Of a stretch of 49,031 nt of DNA, positions 30,783-40,307 are shown piece after piece. Location of the stretch: NCBI GenBank assembly GCA_002336815.1, contig DDEU01000052.1:5319-54349 (forward strand), in the 5' to 3' direction. Made by a program: the position numbers and the translations under genes. Under the pieces are notes generated by a model that was not told where the DNA came from, did not search any database, and saw only the letters and a program-made list of their open reading frames with translations. The number at the start of each line of letters is the position of its first letter. The first letter of the stretch is position 1. The stretch is from Chitinophagaceae bacterium UBA1946. GTDB lineage: Bacteria; Bacteroidota; Bacteroidia; Chitinophagales; Chitinophagaceae.

Positions 30783-32714
30783 TTATTTCAGCAACGATTG
30801 AAATACCGGTTCGGCTACTTTAACGGGGTATTTCTTTTTGAGTTCTTCTACCCATTTTTCTTCGAGGTGATTTTGATATTCGTTGATCACCAATCCTCTT
30901 GCTTCTTCAAAACTGCGTTGCTGGTTGGCAGGGAACAATTGCAGGATCTTTACAAAACTTGCGGTGTTGTCGGTACCATTGATGATGGGGGCTGCTATTA
31001 AACCTGCAGCAGGGATGGTTCCTTCGGGCAGCTGCAGTTGAGAAAGTTCGTACCTGCCGGAATCCGCCTGTATCCTTCCTTCGCTTTCATCAGCGATCTG
31101 CTTCCAGCTTTTACCGTTGCGCAGGCCTTCGGCCGCTTCCTGAGCTGCCTCGGCGTTGTTACAATTGAACAGCAGTACTGTTGCACTTTCAGCCCACTGG
31201 TATTTACTTTTATTGGTTTCGTAAAATTTCTTTAGCCCGGCGCTGTCGGCAGCAGCCTTGCTCCACACATTTCTTTCCATTACTTCAAAAAGCATATTGC
31301 CTTCTTTGAACTCCTGCATCTGGTATTTGAAATCATTGTTGAAGTCTTCCAGGTGTTTCCTGTAATATTCTATTGCTACAGTACTGATGTATTTTTCAAG
31401 CAGGGCTTTGTTGTCTTCTCCCTTATAAACATCTGCGTTGAGTTTATAATCCTTTACAAAATTGAGCCAGTCGCTACCCACCACTTTAGATTTTGCAAAA
31501 CTAAAAAGTACTGTTTTGCTGATGGGATAACCGGCTACTGTTTTTTTTGCAGCAACACTGTCTGCATAACGAAACAACTGCTCCTCTTTAATGGCCGGGT
31601 TTCTTTTAAAACCTGTTTTAACCATTACCTGTTTTAAAAAATTTGCTTTGGCGATGCTGATCCTTGTATCCTGCACTACCTGTTGTTTTAGGGATGCCAT
31701 ATAGGCTTCGTCCGTTTTATCTGTTGGAGTGGGTTTTTGCTGCAGGCGTTTTACAATGTGGAAGCCATACCCGGTATAGATCGGTTTGCTGATATCGCCA
31801 TCTTTTTGCAGGGCAAACACTGCTTTTTCAAAAGGCAGTTCAAATTTACCGGTACCAAACTCAGCCATTTCACCACCACTCAGGTAAGTGATCCTGTCGT
31901 CGCTGTATTTTTTTGCAAGCTCTCCAAAGTTGCCACCTGCCTGTAATACATTGTAAAGCGAATCAGCCAGTTTTTCGATCTCTTTCATGCGCTGTCCGCT
32001 TACATCCGGAGGAATCGCCAGCAGTATCTGTGCTATCTTCCATTTGCCGGCACTTTTTCTTTCTTCTGTATTTTTAAAAACGTGCAGGGCAGATTTGGTG
32101 CGGAAAACCCTGCTTACAGCACCAGGCTTAAGCGTATACACCAGCGATTCCATATCATAAGGAATGGTAAGGGCCGTGATGTATCCAAGGTCTTTGCCCT
32201 TGATGGGTATGATCTCTTTGCTGATCTCGTCTACCATTTCATCATAATCTGTTTTTCCTTTTTCCAGGTGTTCTCTCGCTTCTTCAATGGCTTTGTGTGC
32301 TTTTACGGTATCGGCAGGGTTCATCCGGTTATTGATGGGCACATAAAAGTGCAGCAGGTGAATGTCTTTCTGGCTGCGTTCAAATACCTCATCCACCAGG
32401 CGGTTCACTTCTTTTTCGTCATTGAGGTAACCGTCTTCTACCTGGCTGCGGAAATTCTGCACATCGTATTTTAACTGCTGCAGGGTATCCAGTCGCAGTT
32501 CCGAAGCGGCTTTTACTTTCAATTTGAATTTTGAATAAAGGTCCAGGTACTCCCGGTAAGCTTTCTCTTTATCAGCAACAGCAGTTTTGTTTTTGTTGTA
32601 GGCTCTTAAAAATTCATCCTTGCTTACAGCATTGGTACCGTATGTAAAAAGGGTTTGGGAAAAACTCTGCGTTACCGCCATTGAAGTAATAAGCAGTGCA
32701 AAAAAATGCTTCAT
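30783..32714 (-). CDS. secreted parvulin-type peptidyl-prolyl isomerase
   Basis: 643 residues with signal peptide (MKHFFALLITSMAVTQSFSQ). Two parvulin domains lie at roughly 115-215 (DIHLLHFYVPINN onward) and 225-330 (WKIAQILLAIPP, KYSDDRITYLSGGEMAEFG, TGYGFHIVKRLQ). The second keeps the better motif set. A third, degenerate parvulin-like region may occupy the C-terminus (ESATVLLFNCNN). The role is probably periplasmic folding of outer-membrane proteins. It lies 17 bases downstream of the TlpA-like gene, in one operon. Confidence 0.88.
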   Translation of the reverse strand: MKHFFALLITSMAVTQSFSQTLFTYGTNAVSKDEFLRAYNKNKTAVADKEKAYREYLDLYSKFKLKVKAASELRLDTLQQLKYDVQNFRSQVEDGYLNDEKEVNRLVDEVFERSQKDIHLLHFYVPINNRMNPADTVKAHKAIEEAREHLEKGKTDYDEMVDEISKEIIPIKGKDLGYITALTIPYDMESLVYTLKPGAVSRVFRTKSALHVFKNTEERKSAGKWKIAQILLAIPPDVSGQRMKEIEKLADSLYNVLQAGGNFGELAKKYSDDRITYLSGGEMAEFGTGKFELPFEKAVFALQKDGDISKPIYTGYGFHIVKRLQQKPTPTDKTDEAYMASLKQQVVQDTRISIAKANFLKQVMVKTGFKRNPAIKEEQLFRYADSVAAKKTVAGYPISKTVLFSFAKSKVVGSDWLNFVKDYKLNADVYKGEDNKALLEKYISTVAIEYYRKHLEDFNNDFKYQMQEFKEGNMLFEVMERNVWSKAAADSAGLKKFYETNKSKYQWAESATVLLFNCNNAEAAQEAAEGLRNGKSWKQIADESEGRIQADSGRYELSQLQLPEGTIPAAGLIAAPIINGTDNTASFVKILQLFPANQQRSFEEARGLVINEYQNHLEEKWVEELKKKYPVKVAEPVFQSLLK

Positions 32715-32731
32715 GATATGCTGTTTGCGTT

Positions 32732-34177
32732 TTATTTTGTTTTGGTTGAATTTATTTTAACCTGCAGCAGTTCGTCAATTTGAGTGAGGTTAAGTTTTTT
32801 GCCAATGATGTTCTTGTTCTTGTCCAGCAACAAAATGGTAGGGGTCATGATCACATCATACAACTGGCGGTAGCTTGGCTTTTGGGCAGCGGCATCCGCT
32901 TCTTCCATGGCCTTGGTTTGGTATACATTGGTCCAGTCGTTTAGTTTGTGATCGTTGATGAACCTGATCCAGGCAGGCTTCACATCTTCTTTGGCATCTC
33001 CCGAAAGCATCCCATAAATTTTTACGCCTTTGGCTTTCCAGCTTGCATTGTAAAAAGAATCCATCCTGGGGATCTCTTCCTTGCAATGGCCGCAATTGGG
33101 ATCCCAGAAAACTACAACAGTATAATCTGCATCCAGGTTATACAGGGAGGAAGGCTTTCCTGCAGTATCCAGCATTTCAAGATCCGGGGCTTTGGCACCG
33201 ATCAGGCTGCTCACCACCATGTAATAACGGCGTTTGATAACTTCCATTTGTTTTTCGTTCAGCCAGCTGGTGAGGCCTGGGCCGTGGTATTTTTCGAAGA
33301 GGTGTACAAAAACTGCATCCAGCCCCATGTATTTTGGATTGATGTATTCATCCGTTGCCCAGTTTAGAATGAACTTGTACATCTCCTGGCTGCTGCGTGC
33401 CAGCAACAACTGGTAATCCATGTCTTTGATGATGCTATCCGGGTGCTGTATCAGTATCTCCCGGTAATATTTTTCAAACTTGGGTTGAAAAAAAGGAGAG
33501 CGTATAATGCGTTCGTCCATAAACGTTACCCCATCCCAGTAATGCTTGCGGTAGTGATAATAATTTTCCAGCGAATCGGCACGTGTTTTAGGATTGCTGT
33601 GCAAAATCGGCGGCTCCTTCATGGCATTCAGTATCGCTGCCAGCATAGAGGTGGGCTGCGTTTTCATGATATTATCCCGGTAGTCGTTCAGTTCTTTATT
33701 CAGCCGGTTGTAATTGGCTTCATGCAGGGCAGAATCCTGTTTTGTTTTACTTTGTGCATATGCCTGCCGCTCCTGCTCCCAGGCCTTACCTTTTACAGCA
33801 ACATTTTTTTGATATTGCTGAAACAGGATGTTTTCTTTAGAGCCTGTGATCACGGTCTTGTTTACCAGGTCCGTGGTATCGATCTTTATAGTGATGGCCT
33901 GCTGTTCTTTATCAACAAAAAAGTCTACGTATTTTGATTTACCCGGTACAAAAACGGAATAAATACCACCCGGCAACCTGCGCTTACCTTCAAAGATGGC
34001 TACGCCTTTGTTATTTACGGCTGCAGAATCCTCGATGTTAAAGTTTTTGCCACTGTAATAGGTTAGGTATGCGATGCCGGAGGTAAAGCCGGGTGCAGTG
34101 AGGGTGATCTTAAAGTTCTGAGCAACGGCACTGCCTGATAACCAAACGAAAATCAAGGGTAAAAATAGTCTCTTCAT
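32732..34177 (-). CDS. TlpA-like thioredoxin-fold protein with DUF4369-type N-terminus
   Basis: 481 residues. A signal peptide (MKRLFLPLIFVWLSGSAVA) leads into a beta-rich N-terminal domain of DUF4369 type (FKITLTAPGFTSGIAYLTYYSG), a long helical region, and a C-terminal thioredoxin domain whose active site is CGHC in VVFWDPNCGHCKEEIPRMD. Such proteins act as periplasmic thiol-disulfide reductants. The frame is open to 34222, but a promoter box lies in that extension and the signal peptide sets the ATG at 34177. Confidence 0.88.
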   Translation of the reverse strand: MKRLFLPLIFVWLSGSAVAQNFKITLTAPGFTSGIAYLTYYSGKNFNIEDSAAVNNKGVAIFEGKRRLPGGIYSVFVPGKSKYVDFFVDKEQQAITIKIDTTDLVNKTVITGSKENILFQQYQKNVAVKGKAWEQERQAYAQSKTKQDSALHEANYNRLNKELNDYRDNIMKTQPTSMLAAILNAMKEPPILHSNPKTRADSLENYYHYRKHYWDGVTFMDERIIRSPFFQPKFEKYYREILIQHPDSIIKDMDYQLLLARSSQEMYKFILNWATDEYINPKYMGLDAVFVHLFEKYHGPGLTSWLNEKQMEVIKRRYYMVVSSLIGAKAPDLEMLDTAGKPSSLYNLDADYTVVVFWDPNCGHCKEEIPRMDSFYNASWKAKGVKIYGMLSGDAKEDVKPAWIRFINDHKLNDWTNVYQTKAMEEADAAAQKPSYRQLYDVIMTPTILLLDKNKNIIGKKLNLTQIDELLQVKINSTKTK

Positions 34178-34194
34178 AATTTTTTGATTGCTTA

Positions 34195-34202
34195 CAAAAA
34201 TA
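34195..34202 (-). promoter_or_regulatory. -7 element of the TlpA/parvulin operon
   Basis: Reads TATTTTTG on the minus strand, 17 bases before the ATG. Confidence 0.5.
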
Positions 34203-34282
34203 TCTAAAATGAACGGTATCACAGCAATCTGCTAAAATAGGCAGTTTAAAAATTACAAATCGTTAACAAAACATAGTTATCC

Positions 34283-34290
34283 TATTTTTG
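34283..34290 (+). promoter_or_regulatory. -7 element of rlmD, placed for a leaderless mRNA
   Basis: TATTTTTG ends five bases before the GTG start at 34296, so transcription should begin at or next to the start codon. Confidence 0.5.
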
Positions 34291-34295
34291 CGGCT

Positions 34296-35696
34296 GTGAA
34301 AAGAAAAAAATACACACTCGAAAAGGTACTGGTTACCGGCTATGCGTCTGAAGGGAAGTCGCTGGCAAGGATAGATGGAAAAGTGATCTTTATAGAAGGG
34401 GCTGTACCCGGAGATGTAGTAGACGTTTTTGTTAGTACCAATAAAAAGGACTGGGGTGAAGGAAAAGTAACCCGCTTTCATGAGTATGCAAAAGAAAGAA
34501 CCGAGCCTTTTTGCCGGCACTTTGGCACCTGCGGTGGATGCAAATGGCAGATGCTGCCTTATGAAAAACAACTGGAGTACAAGCAGCAGGAAGTAGAACA
34601 AAATTTTAAACGCATTGGCAAGGTTGCCCTGCCGGAGATAATGCACATCGCCGGTGCAGGCGACACAAAATATTACAGGAACAAACTGGAGTTTACGTTC
34701 AGCAACAAGCGCTATCTCAGTAATGAAGAGGTAAAAAAAGCTGCAGAGATTCCCCAGGAAAATGCGCTGGGCTTTCATGTGCCAAGGATATTTGACAAGA
34801 TCATCGACATCCGGGAATGTTATTTAATGGGCGATGTAAACAACCAGGTCAGGAACCATATCCGTGATTTTGCAAAGGAGAACAATTATTCTTTTTACGA
34901 TATCAAACAGCATACAGGCTGGCTGCGCAATATCATTATCCGTTATTGCAGCACCGGGGAACTGATGGTAAATATTTGCCTGGGGTATGAGGATGCGGCG
35001 GAAACAAAAAGACTGATGGATTTTATTTTAGAAAAAGTGCCGGCCATCAGCACGCTGCTGTACACCATCAACCCAAAATGGAATGATACCATTTATGATC
35101 TTACGCCACAGGTATATGTTGGCAAGGGATATGTAACCGAGCAACTCGGCGAATTTAAATTCAAGATCGGTCCCAAATCGTTTTTTCAAACCAATACCGG
35201 CCAGGCAGAAAAATTATACAGCATCACCCGTGATTTTGCCGGCTTAACCGGGAACGAAATTGTGTACGACCTGTATTGTGGTACCGGCAGTATCGGCATT
35301 TTTGTAAGCAGGCTGGCAAAAAAGATCATCGGCGTAGAGGTGGTGGCAGAAGCGATTGAAGACGCCAAAGAAAATGCAGCGCTTAACAACATTACCCATG
35401 CTGAATTTTTTGCCGGAGATGTGATAAAGATCTGTAACGACGCATTTTTTGCTGCACATGGCCGCCCCGATGTGATTATCACCGATCCGCCGAGGGCTGG
35501 CATGCACGCCACGCTGGTAGAGAAGTTGCTGGAAATAGCTGCCCCTAAAATTGTGTATGTAAGTTGCAACCCGGCCACCCAGGCCCGTGATCTTGCGCTG
35601 CTGGATGAAAAATACTCGCTAGAAAAGATTCAGCCGGTAGACATGTTTCCTCATACGCATCATATTGAGTGCGTGGTGCTGCTTAAATTGAGATGA
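34296..35696 (+). CDS. rlmD: 23S rRNA (uracil-C5)-methyltransferase, RlmD/RumA family
   Basis: 466 residues. An N-terminal TRAM domain (about 1-58, VTGYASEGKSLARIDGKVIFIEGAV) is followed by the iron-sulfur cluster Cys set CRHFGTCGGCKWQ, a central domain, and a Rossmann methyltransferase domain with YDLYCGTGSIGIF (SAM loop), ITDPPRAG and the catalytic Cys in VYVSCNPATQARDL. The enzyme methylates C5 of a uridine in 23S rRNA; which position cannot be fixed from sequence alone, and the family also contains the tRNA enzyme TrmA. The start is GTG, and mRNA may be leaderless. Confidence 0.9.
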   Translation: MKRKKYTLEKVLVTGYASEGKSLARIDGKVIFIEGAVPGDVVDVFVSTNKKDWGEGKVTRFHEYAKERTEPFCRHFGTCGGCKWQMLPYEKQLEYKQQEVEQNFKRIGKVALPEIMHIAGAGDTKYYRNKLEFTFSNKRYLSNEEVKKAAEIPQENALGFHVPRIFDKIIDIRECYLMGDVNNQVRNHIRDFAKENNYSFYDIKQHTGWLRNIIIRYCSTGELMVNICLGYEDAAETKRLMDFILEKVPAISTLLYTINPKWNDTIYDLTPQVYVGKGYVTEQLGEFKFKIGPKSFFQTNTGQAEKLYSITRDFAGLTGNEIVYDLYCGTGSIGIFVSRLAKKIIGVEVVAEAIEDAKENAALNNITHAEFFAGDVIKICNDAFFAAHGRPDVIITDPPRAGMHATLVEKLLEIAAPKIVYVSCNPATQARDLALLDEKYSLEKIQPVDMFPHTHHIECVVLLKLR

Positions 35697-35709
35697 TGGG
35701 CTGCTGTGT

Positions 35710-35788
35710 TGCACGCTGAGGCGCAGTGATCGCAGAGCAGGGAAAGAAAAAAGACCAGTTTTTTTCAGCGTCCTCTTTTTCTCTGTAT
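35710..35788. repeat. decayed palindromic CGCAGAG-type intergenic element
   Basis: Left arm: GCACGCTGAGGCGCAG, then CGCAGAGCAGGGAAAG. Right arm: CAGCGTCC then CTTTTTCTCTG, roughly the reverse complement with changes. It lies in the 200-base gap between rlmD and the amylase gene, which otherwise holds nothing recognised. Confidence 0.4.
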
Positions 35789-35896
35789 GAAAGAAATCTA
35801 TGCCAAAAAATCCCTGCCTCACACCCCGTTTTTTACACATTAGCATTGGCAGCTCATGCTTTCATTGTAATTTGTTTCGGCTAAACAAAGATTGTA

Positions 35897-37738
35897 ATGA
35901 AAAAGATATTTTTCCTCTGCTCAATTTTCTTCTCCTCATCCGTCTTCTCCCAAACAATATCAACGCCCTTTAACAAGCCGCCGGAGTGGAGCAAAAATGC
36001 CATCTGGTACCAAATATTTGTAGAGCGGTTTTACAATGGCGATAAAACCAATGACCCTACCCTTGCCAATATTACGGTACCAACGCAAATGGAACCTCCG
36101 GCAAACTGGAGCATCACACCCTGGACCCAAAATTGGTTTGGCCAACAGCAATGGGAAAAAAAACTGAACAGACCTTTTAATGAAACCATCCAGTTTCGCC
36201 GTTATGGTGGCGACTTACAGGGGGTTATCAACAAACTGGATTACTTACAACAGTTAGGGATAAACGCTTTATTCATCAACCCCATCAACGATGCACCCTC
36301 TTTACATAAGTACGATGCAAGAAGTTATCATCATGTAGATGTAAATTTTGGTCCCGATCCCGAAGGCGATAACAGGATCATTGCTGCTGAAGATCCTGCT
36401 GATGCGGCCACCTGGAAATGGACTGCAGCCGACCGCTTGTTTTTGCAGCTCGTAGCCGAAGCCCATAGAAGAAAAATGAAGATCATTATCGATTACTCCT
36501 GGAACCATACCGGCATTTTATTCTGGGCCTGGCGGGACATTGTAAAAAACCAGCAGCAGTCTAAGTACAAAGACTGGTACGAGATCACCTCTTTTGATGA
36601 TCCATCTACCCCACAAAATGAATTTGCCTATAAAGGCTGGCTGGGTAATAACACCCTGCCGGAAATAAAAAAGGTTGATATCACAACAGAAAGAATCGTG
36701 GGCAATCCATATGAAGGAAATATCAATGAGGGTGCAAAACAACACCAGTTTGCGGTGGCTAAAAGATGGCTGGCGCCGGATGGAAATGCTGCTAACGGAA
36801 TTGATGGATTCCGGCTGGATGTGGCTGACCAGGTAGGGCTTGGTTTTTGGCGTGATTTCAGGAAGGAGGTGCGAAGTATAAAGCCGGATGCTTACCTGGT
36901 GGGCGAAATATGGTGGCAGCAATGGCCCGACAAATTAATGGACCCTGTACCGTATACGAAGGGCGATGTATTTGATGCAGTAATGTTTTACCAGGCGTAC
37001 AGGCCTGCCCGTTACTTTTTTGCCAATACCAATATCAGCTATAGTGCAGAGCAGTTAAAAGACAGTCTTGAAGCCCTGTGGAGATCGCTGGATCCGGATC
37101 ACCTGCAGGCCATGATGAATGTGTCTTCTTCGCATGATGCGCCAAGATTGCTCAGCGATTTTTATAATCCCAATCAATACAAATTCAAGGCAACGCCCAA
37201 TGACGACCCGGCCTACAAAACAGGCAGGCCGGATGCGGACAGCTACAACAGGTTGCGGCTATACCTGGTGCACCTGTTTACAACCACGGGGGCGCCACAG
37301 GTATGGAACGGCGAAGAGATGGGTATGTGGGGAGCCGATGATCCGCATTGCCGCAAGCCGTTGATGTGGAAAGAGTTTGCCTTTGAAGATGAAACAAGGA
37401 AAAACTACCAGCCAGGGAAAAAAGAATATGATAAAGTAGCGTTTAATCAGCAGCAATTCAACTGGTATAAAAAGCTGATCCATATCCGCAAAAACAACCC
37501 GGTATTGGCAACGGGTGCCATCGCAATTGTGACAGCTTCAGCAAAACAATTCGGTTATACCAGGTACAATGATAAAGAACGGATCGTGGTGTATTTCAAC
37601 CTCGAAAAAACGAAGGGAGATTTTAAACTGGATACGCCCGGGAATTATACTGACCTGCTCAGTTCAAAAAAATACAGCCGCATCCAGTCCATTTCACTTG
37701 CCCCAATGACAGCCGTTATTCTAAAAAAGACGAAGTAG
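35897..37738 (+). CDS. secreted alpha-amylase family (GH13) glycosidase
   Basis: 613 residues with signal peptide (MKKIFFLCSIFFSSSVFSQ). The GH13 conserved regions appear in order: region I DYSWNHTG, region II GIDGFRLDVAD with the nucleophile Asp, region III GEIWWQQW with the acid/base Glu, region IV VSSSHDAPR with the third Asp. A C-terminal beta domain ends the protein. The overall form resembles neopullulanase/cyclomaltodextrinase-like members, but the substrate is undecided. No SusCD or other starch genes flank it. Confidence 0.9.
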   Translation: MKKIFFLCSIFFSSSVFSQTISTPFNKPPEWSKNAIWYQIFVERFYNGDKTNDPTLANITVPTQMEPPANWSITPWTQNWFGQQQWEKKLNRPFNETIQFRRYGGDLQGVINKLDYLQQLGINALFINPINDAPSLHKYDARSYHHVDVNFGPDPEGDNRIIAAEDPADAATWKWTAADRLFLQLVAEAHRRKMKIIIDYSWNHTGILFWAWRDIVKNQQQSKYKDWYEITSFDDPSTPQNEFAYKGWLGNNTLPEIKKVDITTERIVGNPYEGNINEGAKQHQFAVAKRWLAPDGNAANGIDGFRLDVADQVGLGFWRDFRKEVRSIKPDAYLVGEIWWQQWPDKLMDPVPYTKGDVFDAVMFYQAYRPARYFFANTNISYSAEQLKDSLEALWRSLDPDHLQAMMNVSSSHDAPRLLSDFYNPNQYKFKATPNDDPAYKTGRPDADSYNRLRLYLVHLFTTTGAPQVWNGEEMGMWGADDPHCRKPLMWKEFAFEDETRKNYQPGKKEYDKVAFNQQQFNWYKKLIHIRKNNPVLATGAIAIVTASAKQFGYTRYNDKERIVVYFNLEKTKGDFKLDTPGNYTDLLSSKKYSRIQSISLAPMTAVILKKTK

Positions 37739-37789
37739 AAATAACAGATTCTTTTTATGCAGCGGTTGTTTCAATCCATTCACATCCAT

Positions 37790-37797
37790 TAAATTTG
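37790..37797 (+). promoter_or_regulatory. -7 element of the HAD gene at 37827
   Basis: TAAATTTG matches TAnnTTTG exactly, 29 bases before the ATG; a partial TTGT lies 20 bases upstream of it. Confidence 0.5.
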
Positions 37798-37826
37798 CCG
37801 TTTGGCGATGTAATAAAAACTGTGAT

Positions 37827-38510
37827 ATGGATATTAAAGTAATAGCGTTTGATGCTGATGATACCCTTTGGGTGAACGAACCCTATTTTAAAGAAATAGA
37901 AGAAAAATTCTGCGACCTGCTGGAAGATTATTTACCAAGGCATACGCTGGTAAAAGAATTGTTTAAAACCGAGATCGATAATCTATCATTGTACGGGTAC
38001 GGTGTAAAAGGTTTTATGCTCAGCATGATAGAAACAGCATTAAGGGTAACGAATAATACACTGAATATTGAAGTGATCGAAAAGGCCATTGGCTTTGGAA
38101 AAGAACTGCTGCAAAAAGACATCGAGATGCTGGACGGCGTTGAAGACGTACTGAAAATGCTGAAAGGAAAATACCGCCTGGTAGTGGCTACAAAAGGTGA
38201 CCTGCTCGATCAGGAACGCAAACTAAAAAAATCAGGGTTGGAGCATTATTTTCATCACATAGAGATCATGAGCGACAAGCAGGAAAAAGATTACCTGGAT
38301 CTCATCAAGCACCTGGATATTGAACCGCAGGAGTTTTTGATGATGGGCAACTCTTTAAAAAGTGATGTACTGCCGGTGCTGTCAATCGGTGGTCACGCTG
38401 TACACATACCATATCATACTACCTGGGCGCATGAAACAGTGGAGCACAAAGTAGAGCATGCTAATTTTAAACAGGTGCAGCACATGACAGAAGTACTGAA
38501 TTTTTTATGA
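37827..38510 (+). CDS. HAD-superfamily hydrolase
   Basis: 227 residues. Motif I is the classical DxD form (IAFDADDTLW), motif II is VVATKG, the motif III Lys lies in the region around SDKQEKDY, and motif IV is MMGNSLKSDV. A helical cap (type C1) lies between motif I and II. A cytoplasmic small-molecule phosphatase is expected, substrate unknown. The 51-base gap to the adenosine deaminase gene on the same strand allows co-transcription and hints at nucleotide metabolism, but this is inference. Confidence 0.88.
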   Translation: MDIKVIAFDADDTLWVNEPYFKEIEEKFCDLLEDYLPRHTLVKELFKTEIDNLSLYGYGVKGFMLSMIETALRVTNNTLNIEVIEKAIGFGKELLQKDIEMLDGVEDVLKMLKGKYRLVVATKGDLLDQERKLKKSGLEHYFHHIEIMSDKQEKDYLDLIKHLDIEPQEFLMMGNSLKSDVLPVLSIGGHAVHIPYHTTWAHETVEHKVEHANFKQVQHMTEVLNFL

Positions 38511-38561
38511 GCGGTTGCTGCGAATACCACTGCTTCAATTTTCAACTTTCAATTTAATTAA

Positions 38562-39563
38562 ATGAATTTCGATACGCTGCCAAAAGTAGAATTGCACCTG
38601 CACCTCGATTGCAGCCTGAGTTACGATGTGGTAAAACAATTGGATCCTTCGGTTACAGCAGATGACTACCAGCGGGATTTTATTGCTCCGGCAAAATGTG
38701 AAGACCTTGTTGATTTTTTAAAACGGGCTGTCAAGAGCTTTTCGTTGATGCAGACAAAGGAAGCGTTGGAACTGGTAGTGCAGGATCTTTTCAAGCAATT
38801 AAAAGCAGACAATACCCTGTATGCGGAGATCAGGTTTGCACCTTTCCTGCACCTGCAAAAAGGATTGACCGCTTATGAAGTAGTTCAAACGATCGAAGCG
38901 GCTACCGCCGCGGCCGTTCAGGAAACCGGTATCGAAGCAAGACTGATCCTGTGCACCCTTCGTCATTTTACCGCCGAACAGAGTATGGCTACCGTAAAGT
39001 TGGTAGAGCAGTTCAGCAACAGTTATGTTGCAGGGTTTGACATAGCCGGTGATGAAGCCGGTTGCCCGGTAACCAACCATATAGCTGCCTTTGATTACGC
39101 AAGGGAAAAGGGGCTGCACATCACAGCCCATGCAGGGGAAGCAAGCGGTGCAGCAAGTGTTTGGGAAACCCTTAAGATATTTGCGCCCACCCGTATTGGC
39201 CACGGAGCAAGGAGTGCGGAAGACGCAACGCTGGTGCAACACCTGAAAGAAAAAAGGATTCACCTGGAAATTTGTCCGAGCTGCAATGTGCAAACATCCA
39301 TGTATGCTGAATATAAAGATCACCCGGTTGACAGGTTAAAAAAAGAAGGCGTTTCTTTGAATATCAATACTGATTGCAGAACCATTGTTGACGTTACGCT
39401 TAACAGGGAATATCAAAAACTGCAGGAGAATTTCGGATGGACCAGGGAAGATTTTTACGAATGCAATGCCAATGCGCTCAAAGCAGCCTTTATCCCGGAA
39501 GCATTGAAAACAACCCTGCTGCAAAAGTTGACTGCCGCTTATCAGCAGCAATCCTACATTTAA
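38562..39563 (+). CDS. add: adenosine deaminase
   Basis: 333 residues, normal size. It hydrolyses adenosine (or deoxyadenosine) to inosine and ammonia for purine salvage. Metal and catalytic residues are visible: HLHLD near residue 12, ITAHAGE with the zinc His and catalytic Glu, RIGHGAR, and NINTDCRT with the zinc Asp. In the last motif many family members have a second Asp; here it is Cys followed by Arg-Thr. Related enzymes such as adenine deaminases of the same fold cannot be fully excluded. Confidence 0.88.
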   Translation: MNFDTLPKVELHLHLDCSLSYDVVKQLDPSVTADDYQRDFIAPAKCEDLVDFLKRAVKSFSLMQTKEALELVVQDLFKQLKADNTLYAEIRFAPFLHLQKGLTAYEVVQTIEAATAAAVQETGIEARLILCTLRHFTAEQSMATVKLVEQFSNSYVAGFDIAGDEAGCPVTNHIAAFDYAREKGLHITAHAGEASGAASVWETLKIFAPTRIGHGARSAEDATLVQHLKEKRIHLEICPSCNVQTSMYAEYKDHPVDRLKKEGVSLNINTDCRTIVDVTLNREYQKLQENFGWTREDFYECNANALKAAFIPEALKTTLLQKLTAAYQQQSYI

Positions 39564-39625
39564 CACAGCTGTTTTATATTAATCGGTCTTTAATGCCGAA
39601 ATTGCAGCTTAAACTTTATTGACGG

Positions 39626-40255
39626 ATGCAGAAAGTTACTCCTGTTGTTTTAAATCTTATTATCATAAACGTGCTGGTGTGGGTAGCGCAATTGTTTTTT
39701 GACATGCCTTCTTTTGCCCTGTCAAGTAACATTGCGTTATACCCCATTGATAGCGGTCTCTTTAAACCGTACCAGCTAATAACCCACATGTTCGCTCATT
39801 CCTCGTACAGTATCAGGCCGGATGGTATGCTCGGAAATGTGGAGTTGTTTCATATCCTTTTTAATATGTATGCCCTGTGGATGTTTGGCACAGCACTGGA
39901 GAATATCTGGGGCCCAAAAAAGTTCCTTTTGTTTTACCTCGTTTGTGGCCTTGCAGCAGGAGTTGCCCAATTGTTCTTATCAGATGCTGCTGCCGTGGGC
40001 GCCTCGGGCGCCATCATGGGCTTGCTGGCAGCTTTTGCATATTTGTTTCCCAACGTTGAATTTTTTATCCTGCCCTTCCCCTTCCCCATCAAAGCAAAGT
40101 ACATGGTGATGATCTACGCCGGTATCGATCTATTTGGAGGCATTCATCCCGGTGCCGCAGATAACATTGCGCATTTCGCTCACCTCGGGGGTCTTGTAAT
40201 GGGCTTGATTCTTGTTATCATCTGGAACAAAACCAATCGAAAAACGTTTTACTAA
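39626..40255 (+). CDS. rhomboid family intramembrane serine protease
   Basis: 209 residues with about six hydrophobic segments. The catalytic Ser lies in AVGASGAIMG and the catalytic His in NIAHFAHLGGLVMG. The loop motif after helix 1 and the WMFGTALENIWG segment (rhomboid L1 loop W-x-F/G-x-x-LE) are also present. It cleaves membrane protein segments in the inner membrane. The next gene on the same strand is a second rhomboid. Confidence 0.9.
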   Translation: MQKVTPVVLNLIIINVLVWVAQLFFDMPSFALSSNIALYPIDSGLFKPYQLITHMFAHSSYSIRPDGMLGNVELFHILFNMYALWMFGTALENIWGPKKFLLFYLVCGLAAGVAQLFLSDAAAVGASGAIMGLLAAFAYLFPNVEFFILPFPFPIKAKYMVMIYAGIDLFGGIHPGAADNIAHFAHLGGLVMGLILVIIWNKTNRKTFY

Positions 40256-40283
40256 CCTTAACACTTATATAAAAAGGGTACAG

Positions 40284-40291
40284 TAAATTTG
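40284..40291 (+). promoter_or_regulatory. -7 element of the second rhomboid gene
   Basis: TAAATTTG, an exact TAnnTTTG match, 16 bases before the ATG at 40308. It suggests that the second rhomboid has its own promoter. Confidence 0.5.
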
Positions 40292-40307
40292 TACAACAAC
40301 ATTATTT

